From the NCBI GenBank assembly GCA_020629175.1, contig JAHDDU010000007.1, positions 22,323 through 86,322 on the forward strand: a DNA stretch of 64,000 nt, read 5' to 3'. The position numbers and the translations under genes are program-made. Numbering within the stretch: position 1 is the first letter of the stretch; every line of letters starts with the position of its first letter. The notes under the pieces were generated by a model that worked only from the letters and a program-made list of their open reading frames with translations, searched no databases and was not told the origin of the DNA. The stretch comes from Flavimaricola sp. (GTDB lineage Bacteria; Pseudomonadota; Alphaproteobacteria; Rhodobacterales; Rhodobacteraceae). Positions 38,588 through 50,700 of the stretch are shown one piece after another.

Positions 38588-38772
38588 GTCGATGATTCGT
38601 GGCGGTGCTGCAACGTCAAGTTTTTTGCGCCTAAGAAATTGTTAATTTCACTCTGGGCATCCAAGAATTAATCGTCAATATCGGCCCATCTGCTGTTGGG
38701 GGGCTCTGGGGGACTTGCGCGATTTTTTCGTGAAGGCAGAGCCGTATCCAGCGACAAGCTACGGGGCTGCCA

Positions 38773-41700
38773 ATGACGACGAGCGTTTTGAACCGATTCT
38801 GGAAGACCTGTTTTGCGGGCGCGCTTGCGCTTGGCACCGCAGACTCGGTTCTTGCGACCCCCTACACCACCACCGTTCCTAACAGCGGGCTCGCGCTGCC
38901 GACCGAATACCCCGAGGCCGGGGGTGTCGTGATCGTCCTGACGGGCGCAAACGGGCAGGTTTACTACCAATTTTCGGACCCTCAGGGCGCGTTTCAGGGC
39001 TTTAACAACAACGGCGACCCCCAAGCCTTTGAAGGCAACCCGTTCACGATTAACAACCCGTTGACGCTCGATTGTGGTTTCACATCATGTACCGACTACT
39101 TCGGCGGGTCGATTGCACGGATGGATGTGCGGTTTTCGGCCTACGATGGCGACACTCAGCCGGGTGGCTTTGATGAAAACGACATCAACCTACTGCTGAA
39201 TGGGTTTGACCTCGGAAGTTGGTCTGGAATTCAAACCGAGCTTACGAACGATGATGGTACGACGTCATTCGGTTTTACGACCGGTTTCGGCAACAACACG
39301 TTCAACACGGCGTGGTTTGAGTCCACCGATCCCGCTCTTCTGAACAACATTCTTACCACCGGGCAGATGACGACGCAGGTCTTTGACGCTGACCCCAACG
39401 ATAACTACTGGGATTTCCGGCGGGGCCCGAGCCTTGCACAAGAAGAATTGCGGACGGTGGCGCCAGGCTTGGAGTTTGAGAAAACGCTCGTCGGTGGGTC
39501 CACCACCTTTGCCGCGGTTGGTGATGTGCTCAACTATGAGTATGAGGTGACCAACATCGGCTCGGTCCGGATCAATGATATCATGGTCACGGATGACAAA
39601 ATCCCGAACGTGATGTGCCCACCGCCGCCCAACAACTCGCTTGACGAGGTTCCGGCGGGATCACCGTCTCCGAACTCTTTCACGTGTACTGGGACATATA
39701 TTGTAACCCAGGCAGATGTGGACGCAGGCACGCTTACCAACATTGCCACTGCCGATGGTGATCCGGAATTTGGTGAGCTTGGGACCATTCAAGACACTGT
39801 CACGCTCACAGGGCCGACGCAGACCAATAGTATGACATTGGACAAGGTTGGGTCGCCGTCGCCATTTGGTGCTGTTGGCTCGACAGTGAATTACACTTTC
39901 ACGATCACCAACACGGGTAACACGACGCTGACCAATGTTGTCGTGACAGATCCCCTTGTTCCGAGCCTGTCGTGCAACATAGCTTCAATTGAACCGCTGA
40001 GCGCTGCAAATCCAACGAATACAGCGACTTGTACGGCGGCTTACACCATTACGCAGGCCGATGTGGACGCCTTTGCCATCAACGGCACACAGCTGATTAA
40101 CACCGCCAACGGGACCGCGGATGCGCCAGATGGGTCCACGGTGACCGCCACGGGAGGCAGCGCAATTGACGGACAGCCGGCAGCGCCCGCGATGTCACTC
40201 GTCAAGACAGCGGTGCAGGCCGATTTTGATGCCGTAGGGGACGTGCTCGACTTTCAAATCGCGATCACCAACACCGGCAATGTCACATGGCCGGGCCCTC
40301 CGGCTGTAACAGATGCGCTGACGGGCGGCGCGTCCTGTCCCGCAGGTGCAGTCGCACCGGGAGCGACCGTGACATGTACGGCGTCCTACACCATCCAGCA
40401 GAGTGACCTCGACGCGGGCAGCGTCTTGAACGAAGCCTCAGCCGAGATCACGGTGGGCGGCCAGACAGCGAGTGATGCAGGCAACGTCACTGTGGACGCG
40501 GTGATCACGCCGTCGATGACCATCCTCAAACAGCTTCAGGCCGGATCACCGTCACCCTACACAGCAGTGGGGGACAGCCTTGTTTACGAGTATGTGCTGA
40601 CAAACACAGGCAACGTGTCGCTCGATAACTTTACCATTACAGATGATCAGGTCACAGCAACATGTCCGGCCGGTCCGATTGCGCCGAACGCGTCTATCAC
40701 TTGTACGTCTGCGCCTTATGTCATTGATCAGAATGACTTAAATAACGGCTCTGTCACGAATGTGGCAAACGGTGATGCGCAAACGCCGGGTGGTGATCCG
40801 GTTGCCTCGCCGACCACAACTCTGACTGTTCAGGCCGATCAGCAGCCTGCAATGGGTATGGTCAAGACAGCGCCACCTGTGACACCGATCCAATTCGTGG
40901 ATGGGTTTGTGATCACTTACATCTACGATGTGACCAATACCGGTAATGTCACGTTGGCCGGCCCGATCGATGTGGTCGATGACAAGATTGGCGCCCCGTT
41001 TGAATGTACGCCAGGGCCACTCGCGCCGGGTGCTGCGGTTCAATGTTCGGCGACCTACACGGTGACGCAGGCGGATGTGCAAAATGGGTTTGTCACCAAC
41101 AACGCCTTTGCGACCGATGGCACGACACAATCCAACTCAGACAGCGCAACAGTTCCGCAATCGGGCACGCCAGCACTGGATTTGGTCAAGACGGCGACGT
41201 CCACGGACTTTACGTCGACCTCTGATGTACTGAGCTACAGCTTTGAAATCATTAACACAGGCGACGTCACCCTTTCGCTCGCGAACAATCCGATCACCAT
41301 CAATGATCCGGATGCGACGATCGATGCGGGCTGCACGCAGCCGCCGCTGCTCTACCCCGTCGGCTCGGCCAACACGCCGCAGAGCTACACCTGCACGGCG
41401 ACGTTCAACGGTCTGACACAGGCGGACCTTGATGCCGGAGAGTTCACGAACACAGCTGACGCAAGTTTCCCTTATACACCACCTGCGAGCGGCACCCCAA
41501 CGGTTGTATCGTCCGCCCCGACATCGGCCACGGTGACATCTTCGATCACACCGATGTTCACCTTTACCAAGTCGAGCACGGATGACTACTCGAATGTGGG
41601 CGATGTGGTCACCTATACCTTCACGGCTGAGAACTTGACCAACCAGACTATTACGTCGGTCGATGTTGTCGACCCGCTGCTGGGCGGTGCGGTTTGTACG

Positions 41701-44700
41701 ATCAGCAACATCGGTCCGCTGGCAACTGGGAACTGCACAGGCACCTACAGCGTCACGCAGGCCGATCTGGACCGCGGGTTCATCGACAACTCCGCCGACG
41801 CGACTGCAACATCACCAACTGGTCTGACAGTGACCGAGACGGATACAGAGACTGTATCCATCAACCCCGCAGCACAGATCCGTTCGCTTGACCTGACAAA
41901 AACAGCGACGCCGCAAAGCTTTAGCTCTGTCGGTGATGTCATTGATTTCGTTATTGAAGTTGAAAATACCGGAAACCTGACGCTTGAGAATATTGTCGTC
42001 AATGATCCCGACCTTGGGCTTACCTGTGCCATCGCAACGCTCGCGCCACTGGCCAGCGACAACAGCTGTACCGGCAGCTACACGATCACTCAGGCCGACA
42101 TTGACAATGGCGGGTATACGAACACCGCAACGGCCACCGCAAACGGTGTGCCGCCACAACCAGTCAGCGAAACTGTCAGCGGCCCTGCGCGGGTGGCGAG
42201 TTTTGATTTCAGCAAGTCGTTTGATGCGCCATTTACGGCAGTGGGCGATCAAGTGCGTTTCACCTTGCGGGTGGAAAACACTGGGAACGTCACTCTCAAC
42301 AACGTGGTTCTGAACGACCCGTTCTTTGACCCAGACCTCGTCTGTAACATCGGCTCACTGGCGCCGGGTGCTGTCGATACGAGTTGTTTCGGCGACTACA
42401 TCGTTGATCAGGACGATGTGGATGCGGGCTCGATCACCAACGCCGCCACCCTTGATGCCACGGCTGTGGGCCAGCCGCCGCTGTCCGGTGCGGCAAACGT
42501 CACAGTTCCGGGCCCTGCACGGCAGCCGGCTATGGTTGTGACAAAGTCTGAAGCAGATGGGTCGGGCGATTTTGCCAACCTTCCAACAACCGAGACTTAC
42601 ACGTTTACAGTTGAAAACACCGGCAATGTGCGGCTGAGCAACATCGTCCTGACGGATGCGTTGACAGGCTTTAGCTGTCCGATTGCACCGCTTGATCCCG
42701 GTCAGACCGCCACGACCTGTGCGGACAGTTCGCCGCTGAGCACGACCTATACGATCACGCAGGCTGATATCGACAATGGGGCGCTGACCAACACGGCAAC
42801 GGTCACAGCGGACACGCCTCCCGGGGTGCCATCAATTTCGGAAACCGGCAGCGAAACACTGGCCGGGCCCGATCAGCTGCCAGCATTGACGGTGGTCAAG
42901 TCCGAGACTTCAGGCGCGAATTTCTCAGCCGTTGGGGATCAGATCACATACGATTACGTGGTGACCAACGCAGGCAACATCACGATTGATCAACAGATCA
43001 GCGTCGCTGATGACCAAACCACGGTCAGCTGTCCGGCCACGCCTTCGGCGGGCATTGCACCAGGGGCGACATTGACCTGTACGTCGGTCTACACCGTGAC
43101 GCAGGCAGACCTTGATGCGGGGCAGGTGGTGAATGTGGCCTCTGCCAGTGTGTCCCAACCCGTTGTGCCCTCATCCACGTACCCTGGTGGCGTTGCAAAC
43201 GTCACATCGCCGCAGGTATCGGAAACGGTGCAAGCAAGTCAGCAGCCTGCGTTGAGCATCACCAAGCGCATTCAGCCTGGTACCTCAACGACGTATGATG
43301 CGCCGGGCAACCTGTCGAATGCGTCGGACCCGAACAACCTGATCTTTGAATTCATTGTGACCAATTCGGGCAACGTGACGACAACAGCGCCCATCACCGT
43401 AGACGACGCGGCGATCCCGGCGAACATCACCTGTACCACTGCGCCTTTGGCTCCGGGAGAGCAGGCGATCTGTCAGGCCACCTGGGCACCGGATCAGACG
43501 GATGTGGACAACGGCTCTTTCACGAACTCGGCCACGGCCAGCACCGTGTTTGACGGCTCAACCGTCACAACACCGACACCGGGGGAAGCGACGGCCTTTG
43601 CCGTTCAGCGGCCGGAGATTTCCATCGCCAAAGCCTTTGTCAGCATCACAAACGGTGTCTTCGACGTCGGGAACGTCGCGACTTATGAGTTCACGGTTAC
43701 CAACACCGGCAACACGTCGACCCTTGGCCCGGTGACTGTGAACGACAACTTGATTGGTGCGATCTCTTGTGGAACGTCCGCGCTTGCGCCGGGCGATGTT
43801 GTGACATGTCAGGGGACGTACACCATCACTCAGGATGACTTTGACCTTGGCTCGGTCACAAACATCGCTTCCGGCACAGACGGTACAACGACATCGGACC
43901 CCACGTCCGAGACGATCCCCGCCGATGCCAACCCTGCAATTTCAATCGATAAAATTGCCCTGGCCCCAGTCACCGCGACGCAAGCGGGCGATACGATCGA
44001 TTATCAGTTCACAATCACCAACACGTCGCCAGGGAACGGGACGGTACGTCCGGCTCTTGGGCCGTCGTTCACAATCGATGATGACAAGATCGGTTCGTTC
44101 ACCTGTAGTTCGGGCAGCGCTCTTCAGCCTGACGCCTCGTTTAGCTGTACTGCCACGTACACCGTGACACAGGCCGATGTGGATGCCGTCTCGGGCACTG
44201 GTCCCGATGGGTTTGTGACGAACAATGCCACAGGCTCTACCGTGTTCGGCTCGACCGACGTTGTCAGCCCTCCGGATCAGGTGACCGTGAATCTGAGCGG
44301 CTCTCCCGCGCTCGAGGTTGTCAAGACAGCTACCAACCAGACCGATCCCGGGCAGCCTGCCGATGTGGGTGATACGCTCAACTTTGCTATTCAGGTCAGC
44401 AACACCGGAAACCAGACGATCTCGAACGTGATTGTCACCGACCCGATGCTGACGAACCTGACCTGTCCACCCGGCTCTCCGGATCCGAACAACCTGACCA
44501 TCGCGCCGAACAGCCAGATCACCTGTAACGGCACATACGTCGTCACGCAGGGCGATCTAGACGGGCAGAGTATTGCCAACACGGCAAACGCGAGCGGTTC
44601 GACGCCGAGCGGCGGCAGCGTGACGGATGATGGCAGCACAACCTATCCGCCGGCCACCCCGAACCCGAGCCTGAATGTCACCAAGGAAGTTCTCAACGTT

Positions 44701-47700
44701 AGCCCGTTTGAAGACTTCTCGACCCCCGGACAGCAGATCACATTCCGCGTGACCGTTCTCAACGACGGAAACATTACGATCAACGGGGTCGAGGTCACGG
44801 ACTCGATTGTTCCGGGCACCTGCGCCATCGGCACATTGGCACCGGGCGACAGCAACAACACCTGTGAGTTCATCTACACAGTGACGCAGCAGGACGTTGA
44901 CAATGGCGGCGTAAACAACACTGCAACCGCCACGGGTGAACCGGCCTCTGCGCCGGGCACAACGACGACCGGTACCGGCTCTACCACGGCAACCGGCCCA
45001 ACGGCGCAGCCTGCGATTGGTTTGTCTAAGGAAGGCACCGCGCCGCTGGCGGGGAACCTCTTTGATGCACCGGGCCAGACGATTACGTATCTCTACACTG
45101 TGGCCAACCTTGGCAACGTCACATTGACCCAAACCCCAACGGTGGTGGACGACCGCATTACCTCCGTTGTCTGTGATCCGATGCCAGCCGACGGCCTTGC
45201 ACCCGGCGAAGAGCTTCAGTGTACGGGCAGCTATGTGACAGATCAGGATGACGTCGACGCAGGTTTTGTCACCAACATTGCCGATGCGACGATGACGAAC
45301 GAATACGGTGGCCCCGATCTGACCGCGACCCAGACCGAAACCATCGATGCGACGCGAACAACGGGCCTCACCATCGACAAGGTTGCCTCCAACACCACCA
45401 ATGTCATGGTCGGAGATACGATCACGTATACTTATACGGTGACGAACACTGGCAATGTGCGCCTGACCGATGTGACGTTGGACGACCAGCACACAAGCGC
45501 GTCCGGCACAACCGCTTTGGCTATTTCACCCAGCAACGTCATCGCTGTGATGCAACCGGCCGAGGTTGTGACGCTCACCTCGACCTACACGATCACGCAG
45601 GATGACATCGACGCCGGGACCGCGATCTCGAACACTGTGTCGGTGACGACGACATCTCCGCCGGGGACCACACCGCCGGAGGGTACCGCGACCGAAGAGG
45701 TCACGCTCGAGACGGGCGACGGCGCTTTGACGGTGATCAAGACTTTGCCCGCGCCGCCAGCATCGCTCATCGCGGGCACAGACCTCGTGTTCCGCGTGGA
45801 AGTGGCCAACACGGGCAACGTGACGCTAAGTGCGCCGGTGTTGACCGACAGTGTCACGCAGGTGGGCGCGACAGCGCCGCTGCCAACGAACCCTCCAGCA
45901 ATCTACCAATCCGGTGATGGCGGCACGATCGGCGAACTCGAGGTGGGGGAAACTTGGGTCTATGAAGTGACCTACCAGCTGACCCAGAGCGACGTGGACG
46001 CAGGCGGCATCAGCAACTCTGTGCTGGCCGAAGCCACTGATCCGCAAGGCAATCCTGTCACAGATGTCTCGGACAACGGCACAGGCGGCGGCGATGATCC
46101 AACAGTTGTGACGATCACACCCGCCGGGTCGATGGAGCTGATCAAGACCGTTCGCACCGCGCCGGCAAACCCGGCGGCCGGTGACACCGTCGTGTTTGAA
46201 GTCACCGTCCTCAACGACGGCAACGTGACGCTGACAACACCCAATTTGGTTGAAGACTTGCGCCGCGCTGACACGACGCCGGTCGATGTGCAGCCAGACG
46301 CTTTCTACGAAAGCGGCGACGGCGACAATGACAGTGCTTTGGATGTGGGTGAAACCTGGATCTTTACAATCAGCTACGTGCTGACACAGGACGACATTGA
46401 TGCAGGCGGTCTGTCGAACTCGGTCACCGCAACAGCGAACGACCCATCTGGCACGCCGGTGACAGACACGTCGGACAACGGCACGGGTGGCGGCGATGAT
46501 CCGACGCCTTTGGTGATCACCGCTGATCCCCAGCTTGAAGTGATCAAAAGCGTTGCCACAGCGCCGCCAACACCGCCGCAGGTGGGCGACATCGTGGGCT
46601 TTGAGATCACAGTGGCCAATACAGGCAACGTGACACTGAGCGCCCCAGTTTTGACGGATACACTGACGCCGAACGGTGGCGTGCCGGTGACACCTGCGCC
46701 GTTCCCGCAGTTTGACAGTGGCGATACCAACGCCGACACCAACCTCAGCGTGGGCGAAACTTGGGTCTACATCCTCGACTACGAGCTGACGCAGGCTGAC
46801 ATCGACGCAGGTGGCATCTCAAACACCGTTCTGGCCGAAGCAACTGATCCGTCCGGAACGCCGGTCGACGACATCTCGGACAATGGCAGCGGTGGGGGAA
46901 GTACGCCGACGACGGTGACGCTGCCCGCCGATCCTGAGATCACGGCTGTCAAAACCATCCTGAATGCGCCCATTGCGGCGGGGGATGTGGTTGAATTCAA
47001 CATCGCCGTGACGAACACGGGCAATGTGACGCTGACCGGCGTTGGCGTGACCTCGGACACGTTGGAGCGGGCGGATATGACGCCGCTCACCCTGACGACG
47101 GGGCCGGACTACCTCGCCGCTGACAGCGGGTCTGTTCAAGGCACCTTGATCGCGGGAGAGACTGCCACCTATCGCGCGACCTATGTGCTGACACAGGCCG
47201 ACATTGACGCAGGCGGGATTTCCAACAGCGCGACCGTTTCCGGCACTCCGCCAACCGGGCCGCCTGTTACCGACATCTCAGGCAATGGCACGGGCGGGCC
47301 GGACGATCCGACTGTCCTGGACATCACACCAACGCCGGCGATGACCGTGAGCAAGACGCTCGCCAGCGGTGGTCCGACGTTTGACGCGGTTGGCGATGTG
47401 CTGACCTATGAGTTCGAGGTGGTGAACACCGGCAATGTGACGCTTGACCCGATCAGCATCAATGACCCGCTCATCACCAATGCGGGCGGCACAATCACGT
47501 GTCCTCCAACACTGCTGGGCCCGGGCGATAGCCTGACGTGCTCGGGCAGCTACACGATCACACAGGCCGATCTGGACGCGGGCCAAGTGGACAACAGTGC
47601 GAGTGCCACAGATGGTACGACGACCTCGCCACCCGACAGCGAGACCGTACTGGCGCAGCAAAACCCTGCGCTTGCCACTGATAAAGCGGCGGTTTCGGTC

Positions 47701-50700
47701 GAGGTGGATGGCACCGTTTATCCGGGCGTGCCCTCTGAACGCTATGTTGTTGGAGCGATCGTCACCTACGAATACACTGTTTCAAACACTGGGAACGTGA
47801 CAATCACTCAGCCGGTTTCGGTGTCCGACAACCTCATCGCTTCGGTGAACTGCCCGGCCTTGCCCGCGACGGGCCTCGCCCCCGGCGCCGATCTGGTTTG
47901 TACGGGAACCTATACTGTCACGTCTGATGACGTTTCGCTCGGCTCAACAACCAACCTTGCAAGTGCGACAGACGGGACGACAACATCGCCAATCACCAGC
48001 GAAACCGTGCCTGCGAATGGTCAGCCGTCGCTCGAAACGGTGAAAACCTTGCTCGACGTGACGAACCCGGATTCCACGCTCTCCGCGGGGCTGGGCTATG
48101 ATGAAGTCGGCGACGTACTGCGGTACCAGTTCACCGTCACAAACACCGGGCAGGTGTCCTTCGCCGACCCGGTCACAGTAAGCGACACGCGGATACCGGG
48201 CGCGATCAGCTGTTTTGCCCCGACGGCTGCGGACCCTGACCTTCGCCCCGGTGAGAGCGTGACCTGCGAGGCGACCTACACTGTGACCCAAGCGGACCTT
48301 GACGCGCAAACAGTGGTGAATGAGGCCTTTGCCGAAACTACGTTTGGCGGCGGCACTCCAGTGGTGTCTCCCCCCGCCACCGAGACGGCGGATGTGGATG
48401 CGATGCCGTCGGTTGCTGTCAGCAAATCTGCCGCGACACTGCCGCTGACAGGCGTGGGTCAGGTGTTGACCTACACGATCACGGTTGAGAACACAGGCAA
48501 CCAAACGCTTCAACAGGTTGAGGCAACGGATCCGCTGTTGCCCGGTCTGGTGTGTGAGGCGGCGAGCCTTGCCCCGGGCGCCGTGCTGACCTGTGCGGAT
48601 GACTACACAGTCACACAGGCCGACATTGACGCAGGTTCTGTCGTCAATACAGCGGACGTCACGGCGATCACGCCTGCAGGTGGGGCTGTGACGGACACGA
48701 CATCCCTCACTGTAGACGCGCCACCACCGGCCCCGGCGCTTGAGGTCGAAAAGATCGCCAGCATCGAGCCGTTTGGCCCAGCGGGCAGCACGATCCAGTA
48801 TACTTTTGCAGTGACCAACACCGGCAACGTGACGCTTTCAAATGTGCAGATTGAGGATGCGATCCTGACGCCTGCGTATACGTGCACTATCGCAACGCTT
48901 GCAGTGGGCGAGACGAACGCCAACTGTCTGATGAGCTATACGGTCACGCAAGGCGATGTTGATGCGGGCGAGGTTGTGAACACCGTCGACGTCACGGCAA
49001 CCGGTCCAAACGGTGGTGTTGCAACGGCAACGGACACGTTGCTGACAGAGGGCATGGCTTCAGCCGCCGAGCTCAATGTGACGAAACTTGCCGCGTTGAC
49101 CGGACCTGCAGAACCTGGCGCGGTGATCAACTATCAGCTGGTCGTTCAGAACACGGGCAACGTCACTGTGACGCCCACGGGTGTGAGCGATGTGATGACG
49201 CGTGCGGATGGGACGCCAATCGCGCTTGATGTGCCATTCGCCTTTACCGGTGGAGACAGCAACAACGATGGCCGCATCGCATTGACTGAGACATGGACCT
49301 ATGAGGCCACCTATACGCTGACGCAGGCCGACATCGATGCGGGCGGTGTCAGCAACAGCGCGACGGTGGACGGCACGGCGCCGAACGGAACGCCTGTTTC
49401 TGACACATCCGACGATGGCGATGACGGAGACGGCAATTCGAGCGATGATCCAACCGAAATCCTCGTGCCAGAGGCGCCCGGCGTCGTTGCGGTGAAAACG
49501 GCGACCACGGGTGGCGCGGTTGCGGGCGATACGATTGAATTCGAGATCGCGGTGACAAACACCGGTAATGTCAGCCTGCTGAATGTGACTGTCGCTGACA
49601 ACCTGACCAACAATGACGGCGCGGACATCAGCGCGGGCGTGGTCGGGCCGAACTTGCGGACCACACCTCAGGTGCCGGGCGCGTTGCAACCGGCTGAAAC
49701 ATGGGTCTACGACGTCAGCTACGTGCTGACACAGGCCGATGTGGATTCCGGTGGCGTTAGCAACTCGGCCGTCATTGACGCTGTGACGTCTGTGGGAACG
49801 CCCGTGACCGATATTTCGGACAGCGGCGATCCAGGTGATGGCCCGGGGAATGATGATCCGACGAGCGTGACCATCACCGCCGCTCCGAGTGTCGAAGTGA
49901 CCAAACTCGCGGGCGCGCCAGTTCGGGCGGGCGAAGGGCTGTTTGATGTGACCTTCACTTTGCAGGCTGAAAATACAGGCAACGTCACGCTGGGTGAGTT
50001 GTCGATGGTCGATGATCTCGTGGCCTTTGCCGCACCAGCAACAGTTGTGGCCGTGACGACGCCAACCTCCACCGGCTTTGTCTCGGGCGGGGCAAGCGCG
50101 AGCTTTGACGGCATTTCCGATACCGAAGCCTTGGCCCCAGGATCAGCCATAGCGCCGGGGCAGGTGGGTGAGGTCGTCTTCACCGTAACGCTTGACGTCA
50201 CCGATGGCTCGCCCGGACAGCCGAACATCGTCTTGTTCAATGCCGACCGTATTGCAGGCGAAGTGTCCGCGGATGTGAGCATCGCAACAGTCGCTGCGGC
50301 GGACCTCGAGATGTCAAAGTCCGTTTCGCCGCGCAACGCGATAGTGGGCGATATTGTAACCTACACCTTGCGTGTCCAGAACAACGGCAGCTTCAATGAA
50401 AACGGGCTGACGCTGGTGGACGAGATGCCAAGCGGCCTCGTACTGATGGAGGGCACGGCGCTGATCAACGGGTCTGCGACGCCGGAGCCAGAGGTGTCAG
50501 GCCGCAACCTGCTATGGCAGCCGCTGGACTTGCCCGCCGGGCAGGCGATTGAGGTGACGTTTGAGGCCCGCATCGTCGATGGGCCGGGCGAGTTGACGAA
50601 CCGGGCCTACATCGTGGGGCCAGATGGCCGAATTTTGTCGAACATTGCGACGGCGACGATCCAGATCAGGCCAGAGGCGGTGTTTGACTGCGGTGACGTC

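Noticed and set aside
38558-38598. DnaA boxes considered as chromosomal origin
   Set aside because: Only two boxes, no adjacent AT-rich unwinding run of convincing size, and none of the usual origin neighbours (hemE, dnaA, parAB, dnaN).
44557-45492. 311-codon minus-strand frame within the giant gene
   Set aside because: The repeats create regular antisense open frames; the translation is His/Arg-rich and repeats with the array.
39469-50682. Tandem array considered as CRISPR or satellite DNA
   Set aside because: Units are about 350 bp, diverged at DNA level and fully coding; the repeat is in the protein.
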